NCBI RefSeq assembly: GCF_030127105.1
Contig: NZ_CP126161.1
Location: 1,178,001 to 1,242,000, forward strand
From: Haloarcula pelagica
GTDB taxonomy: Archaea; Halobacteriota; Halobacteria; Halobacteriales; Haloarculaceae
DNA: 64,000 nucleotides
Direction of reading: 5' to 3'
Part shown: piece after piece, positions 54,664 to 64,000 of the stretch
Layout: every line of letters starts with the position of its first letter
How positions within the stretch are numbered: position 1 is the stretch's first letter
Position numbers and translations under genes: made by a program
Notes under the pieces: generated by a model
The model's input: the letters and a program-made list of their open reading frames with translations, nothing else
Database searches by the model: none
What the model was told of the DNA's origin: nothing

Positions 54664-56112
54664 TTACACTCTAAGGAACTGCCGCAGAAGGTTTATATCT
54701 TGTTCGGTCAGAGCCCCGCTCCCGTACAGTGCACCAGCGTAAATTAGAACGCCGAGACCGACGGCTGTGAAAAGCGAGACGGGTCCCGTTACGTACTGAC
54801 CCATCGAAAATACCGAGGCACCCATCACCACGTTAGCGGCGAGGACCAGGCCGGCCGCTGTCAGGTTCGGCCGTCGCAGATCAGTCGTCCGTATCTGATA
54901 CCAGAGGGACACGCACAACCCGATAACCATTCGCAGGAGATAGCCCAGCGCGATGACTGCGAGCGAGCCGAACACGAACGCACCGATGAGAACGAACACC
55001 AGTTGGATTACTGCTTTTCCCGACTCGACGTACGTGGTGTATCGTGCCTGGTCAGAGCCAACAAATATTGGGCTGGATAACGAGTCAATCACCTGTAGAC
55101 CAAACGTCGCGACGAGAATCGCCACCACACTGCTTCTATAGAGGTAGTCAGGGCCGAATACCTCTCTGATGATAGCCGGTCCGAGGACAGTCGCACCGAC
55201 GACAGCTGGCACTACAATGAACGAGGTCACCCGGTAGTACTGTGTCAACAGTTCGCCGACCGGCGCGTCTTCGGCGTACCGCTGGCTTATTTTGGGCCAG
55301 AGGACCTGTGTCAGCGGTTTACTGATCAGCGAGAACAGCGAATTGAACGTGAAAGCGACTGCCCACGCCGCAAACACCGACGGCCCGAAAGCAGCCAAAA
55401 CCACTGCGTCGGGGACTTGTGACGTGGCTCTTTTTATTACCACATTTGGTGCAAGCGGGAGGGACGTGTGTCTGAGACACTCGAAAACAACGTCGAAGTC
55501 GGGCCTGACAAATACGTATCTACGAAGAGACCAGTACAGAACCACGACAGCCACGGCCGTGGTCACGAAGTATGCAACAAGGGCCGTTCCAAGAGTTATC
55601 GTTTCCGTCAGTACCAGGACGACGATCGAGAGAGTGAAAGAGGCCTCTCGCAGTAACTTACCCGCCGAATACAACTGGAACTCGTCACAAGCCCGGGTGA
55701 TCTTCAAGCCGTGGTTGTACGCAGGAACGAGGGCGAATACAGCCCCGATAATCGGGAGGTTTGTGAGGAAAAACCCTTCCAGCCCTGCGAAATAGCGGCC
55801 AAAAAGTATCGTCATGGCGGTTCCGAGCAAAAGAGAAAACCCGAGCGTAACGGCCACTGCCACTAGTACAGTCGTCCCTGCGATGAGAGTCCGTCTCCCC
55901 TCTTCATCCATTTCAGGGACATGTTTGATAAGCAAGGGGCCACCGTTGACGAACCCTTTCACTATGAGGAACACCGCGACGGCGAGAAATATCGATTTGT
56001 ACGTTCCAAATGTCGCGGGAGCAAGCGAACGCGTCAACAGCGGAATCACGACGAATGAGGAGAGCCGGCTGACCGTCTCCGCGACGGTGACGTACCGTAT
56101 CTCCTCTAGCAT
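54664..56112 (-). CDS. Oligosaccharide flippase (polysaccharide biosynthesis/MOP family)
   Basis: A 482-residue protein with about twelve to fourteen hydrophobic segments and the opening MLEEIRYVTVAETVSRLSSF. The MOP/Wzx-like pattern is clear in VVIPLLTRSLAPATFGTYKS, SQVPDAVVLAAFGPSVFAAW and KPLTQVLWPKISQRYAED. It would flip a lipid-linked glycan to the outer face. A second ATG lies two codons upstream. Divergent from the next gene with a very short gap. Confidence 0.88.
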   Translation of the reverse strand: MLEEIRYVTVAETVSRLSSFVVIPLLTRSLAPATFGTYKSIFLAVAVFLIVKGFVNGGPLLIKHVPEMDEEGRRTLIAGTTVLVAVAVTLGFSLLLGTAMTILFGRYFAGLEGFFLTNLPIIGAVFALVPAYNHGLKITRACDEFQLYSAGKLLREASFTLSIVVLVLTETITLGTALVAYFVTTAVAVVVLYWSLRRYVFVRPDFDVVFECLRHTSLPLAPNVVIKRATSQVPDAVVLAAFGPSVFAAWAVAFTFNSLFSLISKPLTQVLWPKISQRYAEDAPVGELLTQYYRVTSFIVVPAVVGATVLGPAIIREVFGPDYLYRSSVVAILVATFGLQVIDSLSSPIFVGSDQARYTTYVESGKAVIQLVFVLIGAFVFGSLAVIALGYLLRMVIGLCVSLWYQIRTTDLRRPNLTAAGLVLAANVVMGASVFSMGQYVTGPVSLFTAVGLGVLIYAGALYGSGALTEQDINLLRQFLRV

Positions 56113-56126
56113 GGGCATATACTCGT

Positions 56127-57290
56127 GTGGAGGCGAAAAAAACTGTTTTGACTCGTTCTGTGACGATTGAGCCGACCGATACGGTTATTGAGTTCGCACC
56201 TGTATCGACCCGCGTGTTCTCCCACTGTTCGTTGCGGGACCGTCTCTACAACAGTGTCTTCCGGACGGCGCAGCGTCTTCCCGTGGATGTCCGATATGAC
56301 ATGTATCTCCCACTCCTGAACACGGTTACCTCCCGGTATCCGCTAGGGACGAACGTCTACGAACGCGACTGGGATGTCTTGATCGTTCTCGACTCGTGCC
56401 GTGTCGATGCCCTGCGAACAGTGGCTCCGGAGTATGATTTTATCGGAGAGGTAGAATCGACTACATCTGTTGGCAGTTTTACCGGTGAATGGTTGCTCAA
56501 GACGTTCACCGAGCGATACCGTCAGGAGATAGCCGAGACTGCCTACATCTCCCCTTCAGCCTGGACCTATCGGATTTTCACCGAGCGAATTCAGACGTAC
56601 GATACAGTCGACACCGCTCGTCAGCACACAGATATCGATATCGACGGTGCGGACTTCGAGTTAGTCAAGGAAAGTTATCGGCACCTGTACCGCGGTTGGC
56701 CTGAATGGCGGACGGTTCCGGAGTCGGCATTCGGTCGCATCGAGAACGTCTGGCTCTACCCTGTTCGAGAGCCCGAGACCAGATATCACCCAGAGACGAC
56801 CCAGGTACCACACATCGTCACTGACCGGGCGATCGCTGTTGGCCGCGAACACGATTTCGATCGTCTCGTGGTCCATTACACTGTCCCACACTACCCCTTC
56901 ATCGGTGGCGTCGACCCGGAGACGGAGTTGGGGCCGCACCAGGCACATACGTTCCCGACGGCACTCCGTGATGGCGAAACGACAATCGACGCGGTGTGGG
57001 AAGCGTATCTCGACAATCTCAGACTCGGATTGGACCACGTTCGTACGCTCATCCGAAACATCGACGCTGACAACGTCGCTCTGACTGCCGATCACGGGGA
57101 GGCGCTGGGCGAATTCGGCATTTACAAGCATCCATACGGAGTTCCCCACCCGAGAGTCAAACGTGTTCCATGGACTGAAACCACCGCAGAGGATACAGGG
57201 ACCCATAGCCCAGAGTTCGAAGCCTTCGACGAATCGACCATCGACGGGAACGACATCACAGAGAATCTAGACGCGTTAGGTTACCTATGA
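56127..57290 (+). CDS. Alkaline phosphatase/sulfatase-superfamily protein 1
   Basis: A 387-residue haloarchaeal member of the alkaline-phosphatase fold: DWDVLIVLDSCRVDALR (metal Asp), SVGSFTGEWLL in place of the usual nucleophile loop, VVHYTVPHYPFIG and VALTADHGEALGEFGIYKHP (metal Asp and His). It lacks the C-x-P-x-R motif. The start is uncertain: GTG at 56127 is taken, but a GTG at 56160 fits the TATA-like GCATATACTC (56115-56124) better. Paralogous to the next gene, 28 bases on. Confidence 0.78.
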   Translation: MEAKKTVLTRSVTIEPTDTVIEFAPVSTRVFSHCSLRDRLYNSVFRTAQRLPVDVRYDMYLPLLNTVTSRYPLGTNVYERDWDVLIVLDSCRVDALRTVAPEYDFIGEVESTTSVGSFTGEWLLKTFTERYRQEIAETAYISPSAWTYRIFTERIQTYDTVDTARQHTDIDIDGADFELVKESYRHLYRGWPEWRTVPESAFGRIENVWLYPVREPETRYHPETTQVPHIVTDRAIAVGREHDFDRLVVHYTVPHYPFIGGVDPETELGPHQAHTFPTALRDGETTIDAVWEAYLDNLRLGLDHVRTLIRNIDADNVALTADHGEALGEFGIYKHPYGVPHPRVKRVPWTETTAEDTGTHSPEFEAFDESTIDGNDITENLDALGYL

Positions 57291-57318
57291 CCCGGAAACA
57301 CGAATCTCGTCTGAGACG

Positions 57319-58218
57319 ATGATTCGAGCGGGGTCGGCTAGGAAGTGGGCCCGAAAGTGGATCGAAAGAGCGAATCGGGCGTACCACACGCGGCTTTACC
57401 GTCGGTCGATGAACCCGGCTGGGGTCGACGTTTTCGAGGAGGGGTGGGATACGTTGGTCATCCTTGATGCGTGTCGGCACGAGGCGCTTGAGAGGTACGA
57501 CCTCCCTGGGAGACTGGAGGCAAGGGAGTCTAGGGGATCCATGACTGTCGAGTTCCTGCGAGGGAACTTCCTCGATCGGGATTTGACTGACGTAGTGTAT
57601 GTCACCGCTACGCCACAACTTCATCGTGTCGCCAACCCTTCCGAGTTCAGTCTGCACGCGGTCGTAAACCTTTGGCAGGACGACGATAACTACTGGTGGG
57701 CGTCCGACGGCCGTCACTGTGTCCCGCCGGAGAGAACCACAGAGTACGCTATACAGACGGCACGTCGGTTCCCGAAGAAGCGACTCATCGTCCACTACAC
57801 ACAGCCACACATCCCGTTCATGAACCCGGCAGACGAGACACTCGAGACCGACGCCAACCCGTATCGAGCCTACACTGACGGTCGGTTAGATGTCGATCCG
57901 GACGCGCTTCGGGAGTCGTACTATCGAAACGTGGAAGTGGCGCTTCCGGCGGTGGAAAAACTCCTGAAGACAGTCGATGGGAAGACGGTGGTAACGGCTG
58001 ACCACGGTCATCTTCTTGGCGAGCGGGTGTGGCCGATTCCGGTCCGTATGTGGGGCCACCCACACGGTATCTACGTCGACGAATTGGTCACGGTACCGTG
58101 GTTGGTTTATACTAACGGTGAACGACGCGAGATAGTTGCCGACCCACCGGTCAATACTGTGTCGGTCGACGAAAGGACGGTCACGGACCGACTCGACGCA
58201 CTTGGATACCGGACGTAG
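57319..58218 (+). CDS. Alkaline phosphatase/sulfatase-superfamily protein 2
   Basis: A 299-residue, shorter paralogue: WDTLVILDACRHEALERYD, ESRGSMTVEFLRGNF, LIVHYTQPHIPFM and VVTADHGHLLGERVWP, ending RLDALGYRT. The shared ending DALGY occurs also in the protein before it. ATG at 57319. Probably acts on the same class of substrate. The nucleophile is again not the canonical sulfatase residue. Convergent with the epimerase gene. Confidence 0.8.
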   Translation: MIRAGSARKWARKWIERANRAYHTRLYRRSMNPAGVDVFEEGWDTLVILDACRHEALERYDLPGRLEARESRGSMTVEFLRGNFLDRDLTDVVYVTATPQLHRVANPSEFSLHAVVNLWQDDDNYWWASDGRHCVPPERTTEYAIQTARRFPKKRLIVHYTQPHIPFMNPADETLETDANPYRAYTDGRLDVDPDALRESYYRNVEVALPAVEKLLKTVDGKTVVTADHGHLLGERVWPIPVRMWGHPHGIYVDELVTVPWLVYTNGERREIVADPPVNTVSVDERTVTDRLDALGYRT

Positions 58219-58225
58219 CGGCTGT

Positions 58226-59176
58226 TCATTCCGCGAACAGGTCCCCGCGAAAGCTCTCGATGGTCAATTCAAGCCCCGACTGGAGCGTGGTGTCTGCCTG
58301 CCAGGAGAGCAGGTCGGCGGCTTTCCGTGTATCCGGGCGTCGCTGTAAGGGGTCGTCTTCCGGAAGTTTCTCGTAGACCACCGTACTGTTTGCATCACAC
58401 ATATCTATGACCATGTCCGCGAGTGAGTGGATGGTCCGTTCGTTTTCACGGCCCAAGTTGATGACCTCGCCGGCCAACCCGTCAGTCTCCATCAGGCTCC
58501 GCAACCCGTTGACCAGGTCCGTGACATAGCAGAAACTTCGTGTCTGTGAACCATCACCGTAGACAGTCAAATCCTCGTCGTGGAGTGCCTGCGAGACGAA
58601 CGTTGGGATGACCCGTCCGTCATCGGGTCGCATCCGTGGCCCGTAGGTATTGAAGATACGGGCGGTTCGAATGTCTACATCGTACTCGTCTCGGTACGCA
58701 ACTGTCAGCGTTTCGCCGAACCGCTTCGATTCGTCGTAGCAGCCACGCGGGCCGCGGATATTGACATTGCCATTGTACGTCTCAGGTTGTGGTGAGACTT
58801 CCGGGTCACCGTAGACCTCGCTCGTACTCGCATAAACCATACGTGCGTCCGTCGCGACAGCGTAGTCCAGAAGATTCCGCGTCCCTCGTGTGTTAGTGAG
58901 AGCGATATCGACCGGGAAGTCAGTAAAATCGGCAGGTGACGCTCGTGAGGCTAGGTGGTAGACCTCCTCTGCTGGGGGTAATGTAACCGCGTCGCGGATG
59001 TCGGCTTCGATACTCTGGAATCGGTGGTCGTCCACTAAGTGCGAGATGTTCGTCCGTCTCCCACTCCCGAAGTTGTCGACACACACGACCTCATTGCCGG
59101 CATCTAATAGCGACTCACACAGGTGACTCCCGAGAAAACCCGCCCCGCCGGCGACGAGGGAGACAGTAGTTGCCAT
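58226..59176 (-). CDS. NAD-dependent epimerase/dehydratase (UDP-glucuronate decarboxylase-like)
   Basis: A 316-residue extended [63 protein letters not shown], catalytic [30 protein letters not shown] and [18 protein letters not shown]. These are typical of UDP-xylose synthases. It likely makes a pentose or epimerised nucleotide sugar for the glycan. Confidence 0.87.
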   Translation of the reverse strand: MATTVSLVAGGAGFLGSHLCESLLDAGNEVVCVDNFGSGRRTNISHLVDDHRFQSIEADIRDAVTLPPAEEVYHLASRASPADFTDFPVDIALTNTRGTRNLLDYAVATDARMVYASTSEVYGDPEVSPQPETYNGNVNIRGPRGCYDESKRFGETLTVAYRDEYDVDIRTARIFNTYGPRMRPDDGRVIPTFVSQALHDEDLTVYGDGSQTRSFCYVTDLVNGLRSLMETDGLAGEVINLGRENERTIHSLADMVIDMCDANSTVVYEKLPEDDPLQRRPDTRKAADLLSWQADTTLQSGLELTIESFRGDLFAE

Positions 59177-59209
59177 CGTTTAGTAATGGCTGTTGGCGCA
59201 TTTATCGTT

Positions 59210-59845
59210 TTATACGTCGCTCTCGTCGTCACGAACCGCGATCAGGCAGGTGTAAGAACCCCCACGAACGATCGGGAACCGAGTCAACACGCTCCAGTCC
59301 GGCAGCGTCGGGAGTTTCGGTACCGAGACGTTACGGAATGTAGTTTCGGTAGTGCGGTAACCTAGCGCCCGCAGCAGCGATTGGAGCGAGAAAGGGTCGA
59401 TGAACTGGACGTGATCATCGGCTCCAAGGAAGCGATCAGCATCGAGCGACGCATCGAACAGGTACCATCGGAGGTATCGGTACAATCCCATTGGATTCGG
59501 GGTTGTGAGTACTAACCGTCCGCCTGGGACGAGGATACGGCGAAGCTCCCGAAGTACGGGAACAGGATCGACGAGATGTTCGACCACCTCAGCGAAGACG
59601 ACTGTATCGAACGATCGATTAGTAAACGGTAGACGCTCGGCGTCTCCCCTGACCGACTTCGTGCTGTCAGTCCGCTCGTGCAAATCTTCTTTTATATCTA
59701 CTCCAACGACGGACGCCGACGGATTGTTCCGTTGAATATTCCGATGAACGAGACTCTCCTCGTATTCACCGACGAATCCCACGTCTAGAATCCTATCCCC
59801 GTCCACGTGACGCGTCACCCAGTTCACCCGCGGACTCGCTTTCAT
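59210..59845 (-). CDS. Class I SAM-dependent methyltransferase
   Basis: A 211-residue Methyltransf_11-like protein: RILDVGFVGEYEESLVHRNI, VVGVDIKEDLH, GDAERLPFTNRSFDTVVFAEVVEHL and LRRILVPGGRLVLTTPNP. ATG at 59845. Start context is crowded by the divergent glycosyltransferase at 59963. Probably methylates a sugar or lipid carrier of the glycan. Confidence 0.85.
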   Translation of the reverse strand: MKASPRVNWVTRHVDGDRILDVGFVGEYEESLVHRNIQRNNPSASVVGVDIKEDLHERTDSTKSVRGDAERLPFTNRSFDTVVFAEVVEHLVDPVPVLRELRRILVPGGRLVLTTPNPMGLYRYLRWYLFDASLDADRFLGADDHVQFIDPFSLQSLLRALGYRTTETTFRNVSVPKLPTLPDWSVLTRFPIVRGGSYTCLIAVRDDESDV

Positions 59846-59962
59846 GATTGTTCGTTCGATAGTCTCCTGGTTGCGGTTTTGGTGTTTCGGACGGTCTCGG
59901 TACGTAGCTGCGAGGAGAGCGCCGACGACACCCTTAGTTATGCTGGTCCCGACGGTGCTATT

Positions 59963-61093
59963 ATGCGAGTACTGTCGCTGAGTCTCGATAATTCGATTCT
60001 CACCGACGACGGCGAACCCAGACAGCGACAGCAGGCGTACGCCGAGCGTTTGGAAGAGTACACAGTTGTCGTCAAGACCGACAGAAGGGTAGAAACAGAG
60101 ATTCACGATGGCGCGTTGTCCGTCGTTCCGACCCGATCCCGATCGCGTTACCACTATCTCTACGATGCCTACCGTCTCGCTGCCCGTGAACTCTCAACGA
60201 GGGAGTACGATGTCGTGACGACACAGACACCATTCGCAACGGGGTTGATCGGATGGCTGCTGAAACGTAGGTTCGGTGTGAGATTACACACACAGGTCCA
60301 CATCGACTTCCTCAACAACGCCGAGTGGATAGAACGAACGCCGGAACATCGGGTATTCGATCGAATTGCACGCTTTTGCTTGCCGCGGTCGGATGCGATT
60401 CGCGTCGGAACCTTCCACGAACGTACCAAAATCCGGCGGCTCGTGGACGAGGAGATCCCGGTCGTCGTCGCGCCGGTCAGTATCGACACCGAGTCGTTGG
60501 TGGGTGAGACGACCGCGGAACGCCGGGCCGAAGTCAGCGAAGAGTTCGACTTCGGCGACAGACCGGTCGTGCTGTTCGCTGGACGGTTCGTCGAACAGAA
60601 GGACTTTGCAACGTGGATGGCTGTCGCCGAGCGAGTCTATACCTCCATGGACAGCTCTCCTGTGTTCGTCCTGACCGGTGACGGTCCGCTCCACAGCGAC
60701 GTCCGCCGACGATTTGAGCAACAGGGTATGAGAGACGTTATTCGTATGCCAGGATGGGTTGATCGAGAGACCCTGTCAGCACTGTACGACCTCGCTGATG
60801 TGTTCCTCATCACTTCGCACTACGAAGGAACTAGTCGCGTGATCGTCGAGGCAGGCCTCAACGAACTCCCGACCGTCGCGACGCCGTTCGCTGGTGCGAA
60901 AGATAATATCAGCCACGGCGAGAGTGGGTTTATCGCCGAGGACGTCGACCAACTTGCTGCTTACGTCCAGACAGTACTGACCGATGCGGGCGCTACGACA
61001 GCGTTCGGACAGGCAGCCCAACGCCAGCTCGCCGACCGCTTCGAGCGTGAGGATCTGGTGGAGTCGTACGTCGACTTCCTCAGTATACAGTGA
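59963..61093 (+). CDS. Glycosyltransferase family 4 protein
   Basis: A 376-residue GT4: MRVLSLSLDNSILTDDGEPR, VTTQTPFATGLIGWLL, IRVGTFHERTKI, VVVAPVSIDTESL, VVLFAGRFVEQKDFATW, VIRMPGWVDRETLSALY and HYEGTSRVIVEAGLN (donor-site E-x7-E). ATG at 59963. Its stop abuts that of the next glycosyltransferase, with no gap. Confidence 0.88.
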   Translation: MRVLSLSLDNSILTDDGEPRQRQQAYAERLEEYTVVVKTDRRVETEIHDGALSVVPTRSRSRYHYLYDAYRLAARELSTREYDVVTTQTPFATGLIGWLLKRRFGVRLHTQVHIDFLNNAEWIERTPEHRVFDRIARFCLPRSDAIRVGTFHERTKIRRLVDEEIPVVVAPVSIDTESLVGETTAERRAEVSEEFDFGDRPVVLFAGRFVEQKDFATWMAVAERVYTSMDSSPVFVLTGDGPLHSDVRRRFEQQGMRDVIRMPGWVDRETLSALYDLADVFLITSHYEGTSRVIVEAGLNELPTVATPFAGAKDNISHGESGFIAEDVDQLAAYVQTVLTDAGATTAFGQAAQRQLADRFEREDLVESYVDFLSIQ

Positions 61094-62158
61094 TCACACG
61101 CAAACAGATCCACGAAGATGGCCGGCAACAGTCTCCATCAGCGCGTCGACACTGTGGTTAGTCGCGACCACTTCCCGACAATTGGTCGCGATCCCGTGGT
61201 ATTCTCTCTCGGCTAAATCGAGCACCCCCTCAACTCTATCGGCGAGCGTTGCTACGTCGCCGGGCGGGAACGTCAGCTGGTCGCTCTCCAGTGACGACTC
61301 CGTGACGAGTTCGAGGAAGGCGTCGTTACAACATATCGGTGGTGTTCCGCAGGCCATGGATTCGACCTCCACTTTGTCCAGACTCCCGGTCTGGCTCGCA
61401 CTGATAAACAGGCCGGAACGACGATACTCGTCGACTATCTGGTCGTGTGGCACTGACTCGACCAGTTCGATGCGGTCGCCGAGACCCAGGTCGTCGATGG
61501 TTGTTCGGACCTCTGTGAGATACGCTCTGTCAGCACGAGAGAGCCCTCCGACGAGACGTAGTTCGACCGGCCGGCCCCGGTCCCGGAGAATACCGACCGC
61601 TTCAACGAGCCGGTGCGTGTTCTTTACCGGAGCTATACGACCGACGTTAAGAAGGCGCCCACGGACCGAGTCGACCGTCCCTGGAGTAAACCGCTCCATA
61701 TCAATCCCGTGGCCGACAGTGAACACCTTCTCCGACGGGAGTCTGAAGCTCTGTGGGGTCGCGGTTACCACAACGTCTATGAGCCTGTGTGCTATGCGTG
61801 TATCCCATCCGATCGTACCATGTGCGTACCACATCACGTACCGACAGGACCTCCCCAGCACCGGCCAGGAGGCAAGGACGTACTGTGGAATCATGTGCGC
61901 GAAGACGGAATCGATTCCCTCACGCCGGAGCGCCAAGCAATGACGCTGGAACTCCATTACACGACGGGGTTTAGCGAACCCACGTTCTTTCCCGTAGCTT
62001 CGAACCGAGACGTTCTCGGGAAGGTCGTGTGACCCTTCGTACGCGGTCAACACAGTGAGGCGCTCTACGTGCTCGGCAAGTGCCGTTATCCAGTCGACAG
62101 TGAACCCGAGAACGTCGTGTTCCGGATCCACTCGTTGGGTCATCATCAGAACGTGCAC
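61094..62158 (-). CDS. Glycosyltransferase family 4 protein
   Basis: A 354-residue GT4: MHVLMMTQRVDPEHDVLGFTV, VMWYAHGTIGWDTR, FTVGHGIDMERFTPG, LLNVGRIAPVKNTHRLVEAV and GSLDKVEVESMACGTPPICC. Complete. Convergent with the preceding gene. Confidence 0.87.
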   Translation of the reverse strand: MHVLMMTQRVDPEHDVLGFTVDWITALAEHVERLTVLTAYEGSHDLPENVSVRSYGKERGFAKPRRVMEFQRHCLALRREGIDSVFAHMIPQYVLASWPVLGRSCRYVMWYAHGTIGWDTRIAHRLIDVVVTATPQSFRLPSEKVFTVGHGIDMERFTPGTVDSVRGRLLNVGRIAPVKNTHRLVEAVGILRDRGRPVELRLVGGLSRADRAYLTEVRTTIDDLGLGDRIELVESVPHDQIVDEYRRSGLFISASQTGSLDKVEVESMACGTPPICCNDAFLELVTESSLESDQLTFPPGDVATLADRVEGVLDLAEREYHGIATNCREVVATNHSVDALMETVAGHLRGSVCV

Positions 62159-62298
62159 AGTCGCCCTCCGGCAGGAGACAGCATCATTATCGGTCTCCCA
62201 CTACTAAATCGTGCACTGATCTGTTCATCCGGTTCATGTATCCGATCCGTGAATATAATTTTGGCCCTGCACGTACAGTCGTGATTCGCTGTTGAGAC

Positions 62299-62308
62299 AA
62301 TTATATAC
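62299..62308 (+). promoter_or_regulatory. TATA box of sulfatase-fold gene
   Basis: AATTATATAC lies 25-34 bases before the ATG at 62333, the spacing of a leaderless haloarchaeal transcript. Confidence 0.5.
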
Positions 62309-62332
62309 CAGTTGTCACCCTATCCACGAACC

Positions 62333-63724
62333 ATGTCGCGTCGCCCCCACGTCATCTGGATTACTCTCGACAGTGTGCGGGCCGACCACACGTCAATGGA
62401 AGATTACCGACGGGACACGACACCCGCTGTCCGTTCGATCGCCGAAGAAGGACGCTACTTCCAGTCTTGTTTCGCACACGGTAAGTACACGCTCACCTCC
62501 ACTGCGTCTATTCTGACCGGAACGTACCCCACCTGGCACCGGCTCGGATACGAACGCTCACGACTCCCTGAAGGCACCAAAACGATCCCACAGCGGTTTC
62601 GAGACGTGGGCTATGCTACCGGAGGCTTCTCCTCGAACCGGTACGTAAGCGCGGAAACAGGTCTCGACCAGGGTTTCGACCAGTTCTCCTGGATTCACCC
62701 GTCGACGCTACTGGGGACGGTTAGCCCGAGACATCTCGTCGGCTACGCCCTCTCGATACGTCGACATTCCGCCGGGTTGCAACGTGACCCCTACAAACAC
62801 GCGACGCCATACTTACTGAACCATGCCGCGAGGGATTGGCTATCGGAAACTCTCGAGAGCAGCCCCGTCTTCGCGTACCTCCATTACAATGAACCACACC
62901 GACCGTACTATCCTCCACTCTCCTACATCGACGCTTACACCGATTCCCTGGCGGAATCACCACGGTCAGCGGGAGAGATATCGATGAATGTCCACAGGAA
63001 CGTTGAGCGGTTGATTGCAACGGGGACAGAACTCGATGACGGCGAGTTGGCGGCGATTCGGTCGATGTACGACGCGGAGATACGGTACACAGACCAACAA
63101 GTGGGTAGTTTGCTCAACGACGTTCGCTCGATGTCCGACAGACCGGTTGTTGTTGTCGTGACGGCCGACCACGGCGAACTGTTCGGCGAGTACGGGCTCA
63201 TGGGACATAAATTCGTCCTCCGAGACGAGTTGACCCGGGTCCCGCTGGCCGTCTCCGGCCTCAAACTCCCCACAGACCGATCGTCGAGCGTTGTCCAACA
63301 CGCCGATGTACTCCGGACAATCTTAGCGACCATCGGGGCAGATACCGAGGGTGTCCAAGGCATCAATCTGGAGACAGATAAGAGAACGTTCGCAGTCAGT
63401 CAACATCACCGCACCGACCTCGAACCGTATCAAACGTATAACCCGGAGTACGAGATGCGACCGTTCCACGAGGGCGAGTGTAGTTCGATCCGGACCGACG
63501 AATTTCGTCTTGTCCGCGAAGAGGGGGGCGACGAGCGACTGTACGCGCTCCCAGACGAAAAGAGTGACCTGACTGCTGACCGACCCGAAACAGCCGCTGC
63601 ATTGCGCAACACCCTCCAGACGTGGATGGAGGACCATACCGATGATACAGCCACAGAATCAGACAGAACGTACTCGCCGGCGATGCGTGAGCAACTCGCC
63701 GATCTCGGGTACATCGACAGTTGA
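62333..63724 (+). CDS. Sulfatase-fold (alkaline phosphatase superfamily) enzyme
   Basis: A 463-residue protein: VIWITLDSVRADHTSMEDYR (metal Asp), nucleophile loop GKYTLTSTASILTGTYPTW with Thr in place of Cys/Ser, FAYLHYNEPHRPYYPP, VVVTADHGELFGEYGLMGHK (metal Asp-His) and a C-terminal DLGYIDS. No signal peptide. With the protein at 53217 it is the second sulfatase-like enzyme having a Thr nucleophile. ATG at 62333 follows a TATA box. Confidence 0.87.
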   Translation: MSRRPHVIWITLDSVRADHTSMEDYRRDTTPAVRSIAEEGRYFQSCFAHGKYTLTSTASILTGTYPTWHRLGYERSRLPEGTKTIPQRFRDVGYATGGFSSNRYVSAETGLDQGFDQFSWIHPSTLLGTVSPRHLVGYALSIRRHSAGLQRDPYKHATPYLLNHAARDWLSETLESSPVFAYLHYNEPHRPYYPPLSYIDAYTDSLAESPRSAGEISMNVHRNVERLIATGTELDDGELAAIRSMYDAEIRYTDQQVGSLLNDVRSMSDRPVVVVVTADHGELFGEYGLMGHKFVLRDELTRVPLAVSGLKLPTDRSSSVVQHADVLRTILATIGADTEGVQGINLETDKRTFAVSQHHRTDLEPYQTYNPEYEMRPFHEGECSSIRTDEFRLVREEGGDERLYALPDEKSDLTADRPETAAALRNTLQTWMEDHTDDTATESDRTYSPAMREQLADLGYIDS

Positions 63725-63728
63725 GAAA

Positions 63729-64000
63729 CTACGAATCGAGTACGGCCATGATCGTCTCCGCGCGTCGTGTCCAGGTGTGCAGTTCGATGACGCGCTCGCG
63801 CGCCTGACGAGCGCGATCTGGGGCGTCCGGCGCCGAGAGGACAGTCTCTACTGTCCGAGCGAGCGCCGCCGGATCGTCTGGCGCAGCAAAATACACTTCT
63901 CGCTCACCGACAATCTCCCTGATTGCAGGGATGTCAGACGCGACGATCGGGCGCTCGGCAGCCATGTACTCGAACAGTTTTAATGGTGAAGTGTAACGGG
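63729..64000 (-). CDS. Glycosyltransferase, C-terminal part (continues past window)
   Basis: The last 90 residues of a GT-B glycosyltransferase: RYTSPLKLFEYMAAERPIVA, then SDIPAIREIV and LARTVETVLSAPD. SPLKLFEYMAxxxPIVASD is the usual donor-site region of GT4 enzymes, so the frame extends beyond position 64000 with the 5' part missing. Ends four bases after the sulfatase-fold gene, convergent. Confidence 0.82.
   Translation of the reverse strand, partial: RYTSPLKLFEYMAAERPIVASDIPAIREIVGEREVYFAAPDDPAALARTVETVLSAPDAPDRARQARERVIELHTWTRRAETIMAVLDS

Noticed and set aside
1-64000. tRNA, rRNA and CRISPR arrays
   Set aside because: I saw no tRNA-like T-loop and acceptor pairing, no rRNA-like sequence and no regularly spaced repeats.

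Overview
The window is haloarchaeal (class Halobacteria, probably a Haloarculaceae-type genome). Predicted proteins are acidic, secreted proteins carry twin-arginine signals with lipoboxes, many start codons lie about 25-35 bases after a TATA-like box with no room for a leader, and several families are typical of the group: AglF, Gfo6-type xylose dehydrogenase, DUF6735- and DUF6159-like proteins and IS5-type haloarchaeal insertion sequences.

Layout. 0-3.1 kb: an ABC exporter operon ending in a frameshifted beta-propeller lipoprotein. 3.3-6.4 kb: small membrane genes and two IS5-family elements, one of which cuts a membrane gene. 6.7-18.2 kb: a sugar oxidation locus with a RbsC-type permease carrying an extra Yip1-like domain, an ATPase, a Tat lipoprotein binding protein, a Gfo6-type sugar dehydrogenase, a galactose-mutarotase-like protein, DgoD, a DgoD paralogue lacking two catalytic residues, a further enolase-superfamily enzyme and an IclR regulator. 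Together they suggest import, C1 oxidation and dehydration of an aldose; no lactonase or aldolase is present. Two inverted copies of a short hairpin element bracket the ATPase-to-dehydrogenase half. 18.8-23.6 kb: hypothetical genes, a Mrr-like nuclease and a UPF0175/DUF3368 toxin-antitoxin pair. 23.6-24.5 kb: a third IS, which beheads a carbohydrate-binding gene.

24.5-36 kb is a membrane-protein region with many broken genes: a CPBP protease, a winged-helix regulator with a small membrane partner, an ABC exporter with two permeases, a collapsed LolA-like gene, and two membrane genes each interrupted by a single in-frame stop. Its most interesting feature is a 19-base palindrome placed at almost the same distance (centre 49-52 bases) upstream of six start codons, including the exporter operon at 0-3 kb and one start whose gene is gone. 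It looks like the operator of a local regulon. 36-47 kb holds a decayed Fic/Doc gene, an OB-fold-like gene beside a strongly hairpin-rich non-coding stretch, a cupin/cyclase/regulator group and a 1219-residue HerA/TraG-like ATPase, hinting at an old integrated element.

47.9-64 kb is a surface-glycan locus: aglF, sugar-nucleotide epimerases, five glycosyltransferases (one cut by the window end), two methyltransferases, a flippase and four alkaline-phosphatase/sulfatase-fold proteins. These would make activated sugars, assemble and modify a glycan, and flip it across the membrane for S-layer or archaellin glycosylation.
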